Origin: JAJRXR01 sp041402005
GTDB taxonomy: Bacteria; Planctomycetota; Phycisphaerae; Phycisphaerales; UBA1924
Reading direction: 5' to 3'
Assembly: GCA_041402005.1 (NCBI GenBank)
Contig: JAWKTB010000001.1
Coordinates: 434,001 to 498,000 of the forward strand
DNA: 64,000 bases
Shown: piece after piece, positions 51,556 through 60,383 of the stretch
Position numbering within the stretch: position 1 is the stretch's first letter
How the letters are laid out: every line of letters begins with the position of its first letter
Notes under the pieces: model-generated
What the model saw: only the letters and a program-made list of their open reading frames with translations
Databases searched by the model: none
What the model was told of the DNA's origin: nothing
Program-made: the position numbers and the translations under genes

Positions 51556-53628
51556 CTATGGGCATCCCCCGCCAAAGACGATGAGGAACGACAGCACATC
51601 GGAGAAATCAAAGTCCCCGAAGGGCTCGGCAAGGTCGGCGGCGGGGTCCATCGTGCCAAATGCCGTCAGAAACGCGAGGACGTCGGAGAAGTCGAGCTGG
51701 CCGTACGGCGTCGCAAGATCCGCCGGGCAGACCGGGCCCGAGCATCCCCGCAAGGCGACGGTGACCAGCCCTGATTCGACGTCGGCGACATAGGCAACGG
51801 CGTCATCGACGGCCAGGCCGTACGCAAAGTCGCGCAACTCACAGGAGCCGAGCAGCGTCGGATGGTCAGGATCCGAAAGCTCATAGATGAAAAGGCGAGC
51901 CCGATACACCCCTCCCTCACGTCCCGTGACGACCATGAATCCGTCGGAAAGGACAGTATTTTCCGCGCCCTCGGGGTCGATCGGGAGCATGTTCGCCAAC
52001 ACCGGCGACGATGCATCGCTCACGTCCAGTACTCGGATGCCAGATTGGCTCTCGGACAGGTACAGGCGATCACCCAGGACGTCGACGTCCGCTACATAAT
52101 CCGTGCCGTCTGTGTACGAGCCGATCGCGACAGGGACAGTGGGGTCGCTCACGTCGACGACCTGAAGTTGGCCCACGGCGCCGATGTTGCACCCGACGTA
52201 GGCGTAGCCGCCGGACACATCAATCGCGCTTGCCTTTCCAGGGAGATCCACGGACCCGATCTCGACCGGGTTGGTTGGATCGCTGATATCGGCGATCAGG
52301 AGTCCGTTGTCGTCGACCGCGATGTAGGCAATGTCGCCCACGATGGCGCATTGATACGCCGCGTCAGGAGTCGGGAGTGATCCGATGAATGACGGCGACT
52401 CAGGATCGCTCCAGTCCAACACCTGGACACCTGCGTCCGTGCTCGAGACGTAGTACAAGCCATCCTGGTCCACCTGGACACTCGTCGAATCCCATCCCAC
52501 GCGGACCGTCCTCAACGAGTCGGGGTGCGAAGGGTCTTGCACGTTTATGAGTGTCAGGTCGGAACCAGCCTGGGATTGGGCGCCGAACTCAACCAAGGCG
52601 AGCCCTTCCGAGACGCACACCGACCACGCCTGATCGGGCGGATCCTCCCAGCCTACCGCCACCGGAGAAGTGGGATCGCTCACGTCGTACACCACGATGC
52701 CCCGGGTCACGGATGCCTCGTACACGAGATTTCCGTCTTGTACGAGCTTGCTGCCGCCCAACGGATATGGAGGCTGTGTCGATCCGAGAATCGTCGGGTT
52801 GCTCGGGTCGGCCACATCGACGCAGTACAGTTCGTCGCCACAGACGGTCGCCACCTGGTTCGCCACGACGACGCAACCGGAGGGCAACGGCAGTGTCCCG
52901 ACGATCTGGGGTGAGTGCGGGTCGGAGGCGTCGATGATGAGCAGCTCTGTTCCGGTCGTGACAAACACATTCGTGCCCTCGACCGCGACGTCCTTGGGGG
53001 CGGCTGGTAGCGGGACAGACCCCAGCACCATCGGCCCTCCCGGGGCGACGGCATCGATCGTCCAGCAGATGTTGTCCCCGATGACATAGGCGACACCATC
53101 GGAGACGACCAAGTCCTCGACCGGATTCGGCAGCCACATCCACCACAGCTCGGACGGGTCGGTGGGGTCCGAGACGTCCAAAGCTTGGATGCCAGGATCC
53201 CCGCCGCGCTTGCCCTCCACGTAGATGACATCGCCGTCGAGCGAGAGCTTGCCGGACCGGCTGTCCGTCGTGACGGTCCGGACGAGCGACGGGTGCGCGG
53301 GGTCATGCAGATCGAACACAAAGTAGTCCCGCACGGGTGGGGCTTCGAAGTATGAAGCGATCACCATATCGCCAACGAACTCGACATAATCAATCGAGGC
53401 GTACCCGGTGATGTCGTACGATCCGATCACGATCGGGTGTTGTGGATCGCTGACGTCGAAGATGTTCAGGCCGGCGCCTGCAGACGCGGCGGCCAGGATC
53501 GAGTCATGGACAGCGACGTCGAAGACTCTCCCCCCGAGTGCCCCGATGATCTCGGGATCGCAGACTTGGGCGCCGGCTGTGGAAGCCGCGGACGCGGTCA
53601 GCACGCATGCAAGTGCAACTGGTCTCAT
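51556..53628 (-). CDS. Secreted LVIVD-repeat protein with GC-type dockerin
   Basis: 690 residues. Signal peptide 'RPVALACVLTASAASTAGA', then about twelve copies of a ~40-50 residue unit whose core reads 'xxxDVSDPxxPxxxG' (for example 'LNIFDVSDPQHPIVIGSYDI', 'VLDWSDPESPSFIGSLPTPD', 'LLIADISDPTNPVEIGSVDL'), the LVIVD repeat that folds into a propeller-like surface structure. The C-terminus carries two dockerin-like repeats ('YGQLDFSDVLAFLTAFGT', 'FGDFDFSDVLSFLIVFGG') and ends in GCP. GAGGGGA precedes the ATG. Base composition is less GC-rich than in housekeeping neighbours. Likely a surface-exposed adhesion or scaffold protein. Confidence 0.8.
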   Translation of the reverse strand: MRPVALACVLTASAASTAGAQVCDPEIIGALGGRVFDVAVHDSILAAASAGAGLNIFDVSDPQHPIVIGSYDITGYASIDYVEFVGDMVIASYFEAPPVRDYFVFDLHDPAHPSLVRTVTTDSRSGKLSLDGDVIYVEGKRGGDPGIQALDVSDPTDPSELWWMWLPNPVEDLVVSDGVAYVIGDNICWTIDAVAPGGPMVLGSVPLPAAPKDVAVEGTNVFVTTGTELLIIDASDPHSPQIVGTLPLPSGCVVVANQVATVCGDELYCVDVADPSNPTILGSTQPPYPLGGSKLVQDGNLVYEASVTRGIVVYDVSDPTSPVAVGWEDPPDQAWSVCVSEGLALVEFGAQSQAGSDLTLINVQDPSHPDSLRTVRVGWDSTSVQVDQDGLYYVSSTDAGVQVLDWSDPESPSFIGSLPTPDAAYQCAIVGDIAYIAVDDNGLLIADISDPTNPVEIGSVDLPGKASAIDVSGGYAYVGCNIGAVGQLQVVDVSDPTVPVAIGSYTDGTDYVADVDVLGDRLYLSESQSGIRVLDVSDASSPVLANMLPIDPEGAENTVLSDGFMVVTGREGGVYRARLFIYELSDPDHPTLLGSCELRDFAYGLAVDDAVAYVADVESGLVTVALRGCSGPVCPADLATPYGQLDFSDVLAFLTAFGTMDPAADLAEPFGDFDFSDVLSFLIVFGGGCP

Positions 53629-53818
53629 GACGTCCCCTCGCCTTCTGTGCAGGCTTGCCGCCATCTCGTTCTTCATGTCTAGGGTACATCCCGGGCGAGT
53701 CTTGTGCGAGACCCAACCCACGATTGGCCTGTCGCCCGAGGGAGAGCGCCTCATCCGACGGGCGTGTCGGCCTCGGTGGCAAAAACTCTGGCCACGCTCG
53801 CAGGGGTCGCTGAGCTCC

Positions 53819-55138
53819 CTACGGGCACCCCGCCCCGAACGCCGTCAGGAACTCGACCACGTCGGAGAAATCGAGCTGCTTGTAGGGCGACGCGATGTCC
53901 GCCGCGGGCCCGCCGCCCGCGAACGCCGTCAGGAAGTCCACGACGTCGGAGAAGTCGAGCTGCCCGTACGGGGGCGCGAGGTCCGCCGGCGAGCAGGCGG
54001 GGTCCCAGACCGCGACCGACTCGGGCGTGATGCCCTCGCTGTCGATGGGCGAGGGCGTGATCGCGTTGAACGCGCCGGTGTCGACGTTGGTCGAGAAGCT
54101 GTAGAGACCGCGGATGCCGTCGATCGCTGTGGACTCGTCGGTGATGAAGAGCATTCCGGGCAGTGCCGCGAGCCCGCCGAGCGTTCCCTGGAGCCCGACG
54201 TCGAAGGAGAAGCCCGTCGAGGTGAGGGCGCCCGTCTTGTCGTCGATGAGAAAGCTGCGGCACGTCGCGTCCGTGCCATGCCCCATGTACAGGACTCTCG
54301 AATCGGTCGAGAAGGTCATCCGCGCCGGGCTCGAGCCGGGCGAGACATAGGGCGAGCCGGTCGCGGGGGTGAGCTCCCCCGTGGACTGGTTGATGACGAA
54401 CCCGGTGATCGCGTGCCCGCCCGAGCTGATCCCGCCGGCGCCGTAGAGATACCGACCGTCCGGCGTGATGCGCACGCCGAGGGGGTACGTCGAGCCGGTC
54501 GCGTAGCTTGCGATCGGCGTGACCGAGCCGTCGGGGGCGACACTGAATGCGTAGACCGCCCTCGTGCTCGAGTCGCCGCCGTAGATCCACATCCCGTTCG
54601 GATGGGCGGCGATCGAGGAGGTGAAGTCCCCGCACGAGCCGCGATCGGTCTCGACCAGCGTCGCGTCCTCGGTGTTGAAGCTGTAGACGATCAACTCGTT
54701 CGAGCCGCCCAGGTTGGTCCTCGTCGCCGCGAGCAGCGTGTCCGTAATCCACGTGCAGTCGAGGGGCGTGCTCGGGACATCGAGCTCCCGGATGACGGTC
54801 AGCGTGCCGTCGTGCGAGACCTCGATCACCGTGATCTGTGAGTCCGGCCCGCCGGCGGCGTGCGAGGTCAGCAGGAATCGCCCGGACGGAGAGATCGAGA
54901 TCGCCACGGGGTTGCACCCGGGCTCGTCGATCGTCGTGTTCGGACGCGAGCCGGTGACCACCCGATCGACGAGCGTGACCGAGCCGTCGAGTTCGACGCG
55001 GAAGCAGGACACGGAACCCTCGAGGTTGCCGTCGTTGGCGACATAGACCGCGCGGAAGTCGGCCTGGGCGAGGGCGTGTGTCGCGAGCATGCCGACGCCA
55101 ACGACGATCGCGGCTTGGTGGAGGCGGGGCGTACACAT
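53819..55138 (-). CDS. Secreted 7-bladed beta-propeller (lactonase-like) with GC-type dockerin
   Basis: 439 residues. Signal peptide 'LHQAAIVVGVGMLATHALAQ', then blades of the lactonase/YncE type: 'FRAVYVANDGNLEGSVSCFR', 'AISISPSGRFLLTSHAAGG', 'SIAAHPNGMWIYGGDSSTRA', 'GVRITPDGRYLYGAGGISSG', 'RMTFSTDSRVLYMGHGTDAT'. Propellers of this kind include 6-phosphogluconolactonases, but secretion and the tag argue for binding rather than catalysis. Two dockerin-like repeats close it ('YGQLDFSDVVDFLTAFAG', 'YKQLDFSDVVEFLTAFGA'), ending in GCP. GAGGAG precedes the ATG. Confidence 0.8.
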   Translation of the reverse strand: MCTPRLHQAAIVVGVGMLATHALAQADFRAVYVANDGNLEGSVSCFRVELDGSVTLVDRVVTGSRPNTTIDEPGCNPVAISISPSGRFLLTSHAAGGPDSQITVIEVSHDGTLTVIRELDVPSTPLDCTWITDTLLAATRTNLGGSNELIVYSFNTEDATLVETDRGSCGDFTSSIAAHPNGMWIYGGDSSTRAVYAFSVAPDGSVTPIASYATGSTYPLGVRITPDGRYLYGAGGISSGGHAITGFVINQSTGELTPATGSPYVSPGSSPARMTFSTDSRVLYMGHGTDATCRSFLIDDKTGALTSTGFSFDVGLQGTLGGLAALPGMLFITDESTAIDGIRGLYSFSTNVDTGAFNAITPSPIDSEGITPESVAVWDPACSPADLAPPYGQLDFSDVVDFLTAFAGGGPAADIASPYKQLDFSDVVEFLTAFGAGCP

Positions 55139-55531
55139 GGTGGACTCCTCTCTCGGGGGTGTGGACAACTCCCAGTCAACTGGGGCGCCCGACAGGGAAC
55201 AAGGGACTATTCACCCAAACAAATCAGAAAAACTGGGGCGTGCCACTGATTTCTGCGGATTTTCTTTCCACCCCCGTGCATCGAAAGGGGACGTCTGATA
55301 TTTTCCCTCCACCTGTCTTTTCTCACTCCTCCCGAGACCGCAGCCTCTTTCGCAGAAAACACTCGTCCGGGGACAACCCCATCTGCACACCCCCGGACAC
55401 CCAAAGCTCGAGCATCGTTTTCTGAGGAACGCACCGCCGAACGCAAGTGAGGCGGGCGGTCTCTTTTTGGACCCAGCGGTTTTTGGTCCCCGGGGCTCCG
55501 GACGCCTCGGGGCGTACCCTTGATGCCACCC
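55139..55531. other. AT-richer intergenic region with an unexplained plus-strand transcript end
   Basis: About 390 nt between the propeller gene (divergent, minus) and tRNA-Val. It is pyrimidine-rich and clearly less GC-rich than its surroundings. It contains a plus-strand terminator (55433-55468) although no plus-strand gene is evident. A short frame ending at 55425 (about 49 codons from GTG 55276) stops just before the terminator but has atypical codon use. TACCCT at 55515-55520 is a probable -10 of tRNA-Val. Confidence 0.45.
55433..55468 (+). terminator. Candidate rho-independent terminator, plus strand
   Basis: Stem ACCGCC/GGCGGT with a 16-nt loop, followed by CTCTTTTT. It points to a transcript ending here on the plus strand from within 55150-55430. 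Confidence 0.55.
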
Positions 55532-55605
55532 GGGCGGGTAGCTCAGTTGGCCAGAGCGCTCGCTTTACACGCGAGGGGTCGCGGGTTCGAGTCCCGCCCC
55601 GCCCA
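55532..55605 (+). tRNA. tRNA-Val(UAC)
   Basis: 74 nt. Acceptor GGGCGGG/CCCGCCC, anticodon stem CUCGC/GCGAG with loop UUUACAC (anticodon UAC), T arm GCGGG/CCCGC with UUCGAGU. Discriminator A, CCA not encoded. Confidence 0.96.
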
Positions 55606-55640
55606 CTTGCTTGCTCCCCCTGATCCGGGCGTGAACGCGC

Positions 55641-56885
55641 GTGAACGGACTGGACCTGGCCTACATCCTCGCCGCCGGCGTCACCGCCCCGGTCTGGGCG
55701 CGCAAACGACGCGCCGGCTGGGGCGAGCGCCTCGGACGCATCGAGGGGATGCTGGGCTCGCGGACCAACGGCGAGCGTCCCCGCCTGCTCCTGCACGCCG
55801 TCTCCGTCGGCGAGGTCAGTGCCCTGCGCCCCCTCGTCCCGCGACTCACCCCCGAGGCCGAGGTCATCGTCTCGACCACGACCGACACGGGCCTGGAGAG
55901 GGCCCGGACCCTCTTCGCGGACTCGTGCGCCGTGGTGAGGTACCCCCTGGACTTCTCCTGGTCGGTGCGCCGGTTCCTCGACGCCGTCCGCCCGGACGCG
56001 GTGGGGCTGGTCGAGCTGGAGCTGTGGCCGAACTTTCTGCGGGCGTGCCGCGCGCGCACGATCCCGGTCTGCGTGATCAACGGACGCCTGAGCGAGCGGT
56101 CGTTCAAGGGGTACCGTCGATTCGCGCGGTCGGCGGGGTGGATGTTCCGCTCGCTCGAGTTCGCCGCGGTCCAGGACGAGTCGTACGCGTCGCGTTTCGA
56201 GGCGATGGGGGTCGCGCCCGAGCGCTGCCTGCTGACCGGCTCGATGAAGTGGGACAGCGTGGACGTGTCGGGCGAGGCGCGGGCGCCGAGCGCCGAGGCG
56301 GTCAAGCTCGGTGAAGCGCTCGGCATCGACCGCGATCGTCCGTTGATCGTCGCGGGCTCGACGGGGCCCGGGGAAGAGGCGTTGATGCACGACGCGTGCC
56401 CCGCGGGGGTGCAGCTCGCGTGCGCGCCGCGCAAGCCCGAGCGCTTCGAGGAAGCCGCTGAGGCGTTGCCCGGGTGCGTGCGCCGATCGGGCGGCGCGTC
56501 GAGCCCCCGGACCACCGACCGCTTCCTCCTCGACACCATCGGCGAACTGGGCCTCCTCTACCAGCTCGCGGACCTGGTCGTCATCGGGCGCTCCTTCTTC
56601 GACCTCTACGGCTCGGACCCGACCGAGCCGGTCGCCCTCGCCAAGCCGACCCTCATCGGACCCCGCTTCGGCGACTTCGACGCCATCGTCACCGCCCTCG
56701 ATCAGGGCGGCGGGATCGTCGTCTGCCCCCGCGAGCGACTGGCGGGCGAGCTGGCCGCGTTGATGGGCGACCCCTTGCGTCGGGCGGAGCTGGCGGCCCG
56801 GGGACGCGCCTGCGTGCGAGAGCACCAGGGCGCCTCGTCCAGGCACGCCGAACTGCTCCTGAGCCTCGTCACCGCCCGGCGCTGA
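55641..56885 (+). CDS. waaA: 3-deoxy-D-manno-octulosonic acid (Kdo) transferase
   Basis: 414 residues from GTG 55641. A short N-terminal hydrophobic anchor ('LDLAYILAAGVTAPVWARKR') is followed by GT-B family 30 motifs: 'RPRLLLHAVSVGEVSALRPL' (with the conserved SVGE), 'EVIVSTTTDTGLERARTLF', 'VRYPLDFSWSVRRFL', 'LVELELWPNFLRACRA', 'VINGRLSERSFKGYRRFAR', 'LTGSMKWD' and 'GRSFFDLYGSDPTEPVALAK'. WaaA adds Kdo to lipid IVA at the inner membrane. With kdsA this indicates an LPS-bearing outer membrane. A stretch around residues 245-290 is shorter than in E. coli. It may be cotranscribed with tRNA-Val 36 nt upstream. Confidence 0.93.
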   Translation: MNGLDLAYILAAGVTAPVWARKRRAGWGERLGRIEGMLGSRTNGERPRLLLHAVSVGEVSALRPLVPRLTPEAEVIVSTTTDTGLERARTLFADSCAVVRYPLDFSWSVRRFLDAVRPDAVGLVELELWPNFLRACRARTIPVCVINGRLSERSFKGYRRFARSAGWMFRSLEFAAVQDESYASRFEAMGVAPERCLLTGSMKWDSVDVSGEARAPSAEAVKLGEALGIDRDRPLIVAGSTGPGEEALMHDACPAGVQLACAPRKPERFEEAAEALPGCVRRSGGASSPRTTDRFLLDTIGELGLLYQLADLVVIGRSFFDLYGSDPTEPVALAKPTLIGPRFGDFDAIVTALDQGGGIVVCPRERLAGELAALMGDPLRRAELAARGRACVREHQGASSRHAELLLSLVTARR

Positions 56886-57058
56886 GGCAAATGCGAAGGC
56901 GCCCGGGCGCCCTCGTCGCCCGCGGGGAGTCGTGGGCGTTTTCTCACACGCGGCGTCGTGGAGGGGTCGGCGGGTGGGCGCGTACACTTCCCCCTTGGCA
57001 ACGTGCAGATGGGGTACAGGACGGCGTAGGGAAGGAACCGCCTGGCGACAGGTTTGGC

Positions 57059-57131
57059 AGGGGCGTAGCTCAACTGGTAGAGCAGCGGCCTTTTAAGCCG
57101 TTGGTTCAGGGTTCGAGTCCCTGCGCCCCTA
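57059..57131 (+). tRNA. tRNA-Lys(UUU)
   Basis: 73 nt. Acceptor AGGGGCG/CGCCCCU, anticodon stem GCGGC/GCCGU with loop CUUUUAA (anticodon UUU), T arm CAGGG/CCCUG. Discriminator A, CCA not encoded. TACACT at 56983-56988 may be the -10. Confidence 0.96.
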
Positions 57132-57230
57132 TTCGGCGTCCCCAGGGTGGGGCCACGCCGGGCGCCCGAGGGCGCGCGAGAGAGGATCCGAGGCCGGCAA
57201 CGGAATGAGCGGCGGGTGATCGTGACGCAG

Positions 57231-60200
57231 ATGACAGGGACGTTGATCGTGCACGCCGCCTGGACGGGCGGGGCGCTGCACCTCTGGGGTGAGACCGACC
57301 GCCACTGGTCGGAGCCCGGCTCGCCCTTCGGCGCCGAGGCTTCGGAACTGGCCCAGGCGCTCGCCTCGGTCGGGGTCGAGGGGCGCGCCGGGTCGGTCCG
57401 CCTGCGTCTGCCCGAGGCGGGTGGGCGACGCGTGCCAAGCGCCGAGATGGCCCACGCCCTGGGGCGCTCGGCTCACGAACTCGAGGGCGAGGTCGTCCTG
57501 CGCGAGGTCGTCGTCCCCTCGGTCGCCCTCGGGGCGGGCGAGGCGACCCGGGCGCTCGAGCGCCTCGACGAGACGAGCGGGGCGAGTGAAGGAGTCATCG
57601 CGGCGGCGTCGGTCTCGTACCTGGCGATGCTCGCCCGGTTCTCGCGCCACCTGCTGGCGCGTCAGCGGTTCGTGCCGATGGCGCGACAGGACGGGGCGGG
57701 GCGCCTGACCGGCGCGTGGCGGGCGTGGATGAGTGACGAGCAGAGCGCCAGGCGGGCCGCGGCACTGGCGCGGGCGATGCCCCCGGTCGTGCGCGCGGTC
57801 GTGGACGAGACGCGCCACGACGCCTGGACGATCCTGGAGGACTTCGTCGGGGCGGTCGTGGACGCCGGGTGCCGACGCACGCTCGTGCGCGAGACGATGA
57901 TCGACACCATCGAGGGCCAGGACGCGGGCGCCGACGCGCAGGTCGCCTGGCTCACCGGCCTCCTGAGTGACGGCGTCGAGGCGCCCGTCCCGATGGCCCA
58001 GCGGACCGAGGCCGCCAGGCGGATCAAGCGCTGGATCGGCGCCCTCGAAGAACGCGGGCAGAGTTCGGCCTGGCGCCTGGGCTTCCGCCTCAACGAGCCC
58101 CTCGACGAGGACCTGCCCCCCGACATGGAGGACACGTCCGAGGCGGTCGGGTGGTCCGTCAGCTTCTTCCTCCAGTCGCAGGAGGACCCGCAGGTGCGGG
58201 TCGAGGCGGCGGACGTCTGGCTGCTCTCTCGCGACCGGGCGACGGTCGAGGGGTACGCGCTCGACTCGCCCCAGGAGCTGCTGCTCGCGGAGCTGGGTCG
58301 GGCGAGCCGGTTGTACAAGCGGCTCGAGGTGGCGCTCGCCGAGCCCGAGCCGGTGGACATCGAGCTGAGCACCAACCAGGCGTACGAGTTCCTGCGCGAG
58401 ATCCGCCCGGTGCTCGTCGAGCAGGGGTTCGGCGTCGAGGCGCCGGCGTGGTGGGAGTCGCCCGTCGGGCGACTGGGGGCGCGCCTGCGGATCGAGTCGG
58501 GCGAGGTCGAGCCCGAGTCGGCGGGCTCGGGCGGCGTCGCGGGCGCCTCAGTCGGGCTGACCACGCTCGTCGGGTACCACTGGGAGATCGCGATCGGCGA
58601 CACCACGCTGACGCTCCACGAGTTCGAGAGCTTCGCAAGCCGCTCGACGCCCCTCGTTCGCGTCGGCGGACGCTGGGTTGAGATCCGCCCCGAGGACGTC
58701 GCCAGCGCGATCCGATTCATCCGCGAGAACCCTGGCGGGCAGATGGCGCTCTCCGAGGCGATGCGCCTCGCGTACTCCTCCGACCCCTCGCAGACGGGCG
58801 TCCCCGTCGTGGGGATGGAGGCGAGCGGGTGGGTGTCGCGCCTGCTGGGGGGATCCGACACGGCGAAGGTCGAGCTGCCCATGCTCAAGGCCCCCGCGAG
58901 CTTCCGGGGGACGCTGCGACCCTACCAGGAGCGCGGGTTCAGCTGGCTCTGGTTCCTGCAGCGGTTCGGGCTGGGCGCATGCCTCGCCGACGACATGGGT
59001 CTGGGCAAGACGATCCAGCTTCTGGCGCTTCTGCTCTTCGAGCGTGAGGAGGGCGAGCGGGTCGGGGACGCGGTCGATCCGACGCTGCTGGTGGTGCCGA
59101 TGTCGGTCGTGGGCAACTGGATGCACGAGAGCAAGCGGTTCGCGCCGTCGCTGAAGGTGCTGGTGCATCACGGCGTGGAGCGGCTGACGGGCGACGCGCT
59201 CGTGGACGAGGCCGAGGCGTGCGACGTGGTCGTGACGACCTACGCGCTGGCGCACCGGGACCGCGAGACGCTCGAGCGGATCCGGTGGGGGCGGGTGGTG
59301 CTGGACGAGGCGCAGTTCATCAAGAACCCGGCGGCGAAACAGGCCCAGGCCGTGCGCGCGCTCGAGGCGCCCCGGCGCGTCGCGCTTACAGGCACCCCGG
59401 TCGAGAACCGCCTGAGCGAACTCTGGTCGATCATGGACTTCCTGAACCCGGGGTTCCTGGGATCGATCGGGAACTTCCGCAAGAAGTTCGCGGCGCCGAT
59501 CGAGCGGTACCACGACCAGGCCAAGGGCGAGCGTCTGCGGGCGCTGGTCAGGCCGTTCATTCTGAGGCGGGTCAAGACGGACCCGAACGTCGTCGCGGAC
59601 CTGCCCGAGAAGCTGGAGAGCAAGGAGTACTGCCACCTGACCAGTGAGCAGGCGGAGCTGTACCAGAGCTGCGTCAAGCGGATGCTCTCGGACATCGACC
59701 AGAGCGAGGGGATCCAGCGTCGGGGCGTCGTGCTCGCGGCCCTCATCCGACTCAAGCAGATCTGCAACCACCCGTCGCAGATGCTCAAGGACCACGAGGC
59801 GACCTCGCGCCGCCCGGCGGACCCGACGCGCTCGGGCAAGTGCATCCGCTTGCTCGAGCAGCTCGACGAAGCCCTGAGTGAGGGCGACCGGGCGCTGGTG
59901 TTCACCCAGTTCAGGCAGATGGGGCACCTGCTCGCGTCGATGCTCCGACACGAGCTGGGACGGGAGATTCTCTTCCTGCACGGCGGGACGCCCCAGGGCG
60001 CGCGCCAGAGCATGGTCGAGAAGTTCCAGTCGGGCGAGAGCGACGCGCCGGTGCTGATCTTGTCGCTCAAGGCGGGCGGTGTCGGTCTGAACCTGACCGC
60101 CGCCACGCACGTCTTCCACTTCGACCGGTGGTGGAACCCGGCGGTGGAGAACCAGGCGACGGACCGGGCGTACCGGATCGGGCAGACGCGGACGGTGCAG

Positions 60201-60380
60201 GTGCACAAGTACGTCGTCCGGGGCACGCTCGAGGAGCGGATCGACGAGATGATCGAGTCGAAAATGGAGCTGGCGGAGAACATCATCGGCGCCGGCGAGC
60301 GCTGGCTGACCGAGCTCGACACCGATCAGCTCAAGGACATCCTGACGCTCCGTGCGGACGCCGTGGGGGACGAGGAGTAG
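57231..60380 (+). CDS. SNF2-family helicase (HepA/RapA-like group)
   Basis: About 1049 residues. The N-terminal ~560 residues form the helicase-associated region typical of bacterial SNF2 proteins ('ALSEAMRLAYSSDPSQTG' near its end). The ATPase core follows: motif I 'ADDMGLGKTIQLLALLLF' (Lys593), Ia 'LLVVPMSVVGNWMHE', II 'VVLDEAQFIKNP', III 'ALTGTPVENRLSELWSIMDF', V 'VGLNLTAATHVFHFDRWWN' and VI 'QATDRAYRIGQTRTVQVHKY'. Such proteins translocate on double-stranded DNA and remodel protein-DNA complexes. The start could also be GTG 57222 or 57216; ATG 57231 is given. The SWIM protein gene starts 3 nt after its stop. Confidence 0.9.
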   Translation: MTGTLIVHAAWTGGALHLWGETDRHWSEPGSPFGAEASELAQALASVGVEGRAGSVRLRLPEAGGRRVPSAEMAHALGRSAHELEGEVVLREVVVPSVALGAGEATRALERLDETSGASEGVIAAASVSYLAMLARFSRHLLARQRFVPMARQDGAGRLTGAWRAWMSDEQSARRAAALARAMPPVVRAVVDETRHDAWTILEDFVGAVVDAGCRRTLVRETMIDTIEGQDAGADAQVAWLTGLLSDGVEAPVPMAQRTEAARRIKRWIGALEERGQSSAWRLGFRLNEPLDEDLPPDMEDTSEAVGWSVSFFLQSQEDPQVRVEAADVWLLSRDRATVEGYALDSPQELLLAELGRASRLYKRLEVALAEPEPVDIELSTNQAYEFLREIRPVLVEQGFGVEAPAWWESPVGRLGARLRIESGEVEPESAGSGGVAGASVGLTTLVGYHWEIAIGDTTLTLHEFESFASRSTPLVRVGGRWVEIRPEDVASAIRFIRENPGGQMALSEAMRLAYSSDPSQTGVPVVGMEASGWVSRLLGGSDTAKVELPMLKAPASFRGTLRPYQERGFSWLWFLQRFGLGACLADDMGLGKTIQLLALLLFEREEGERVGDAVDPTLLVVPMSVVGNWMHESKRFAPSLKVLVHHGVERLTGDALVDEAEACDVVVTTYALAHRDRETLERIRWGRVVLDEAQFIKNPAAKQAQAVRALEAPRRVALTGTPVENRLSELWSIMDFLNPGFLGSIGNFRKKFAAPIERYHDQAKGERLRALVRPFILRRVKTDPNVVADLPEKLESKEYCHLTSEQAELYQSCVKRMLSDIDQSEGIQRRGVVLAALIRLKQICNHPSQMLKDHEATSRRPADPTRSGKCIRLLEQLDEALSEGDRALVFTQFRQMGHLLASMLRHELGREILFLHGGTPQGARQSMVEKFQSGESDAPVLILSLKAGGVGLNLTAATHVFHFDRWWNPAVENQATDRAYRIGQTRTVQVHKYVVRGTLEERIDEMIESKMELAENIIGAGERWLTELDTDQLKDILTLRADAVGDEE

Positions 60381-60383
60381 TTC

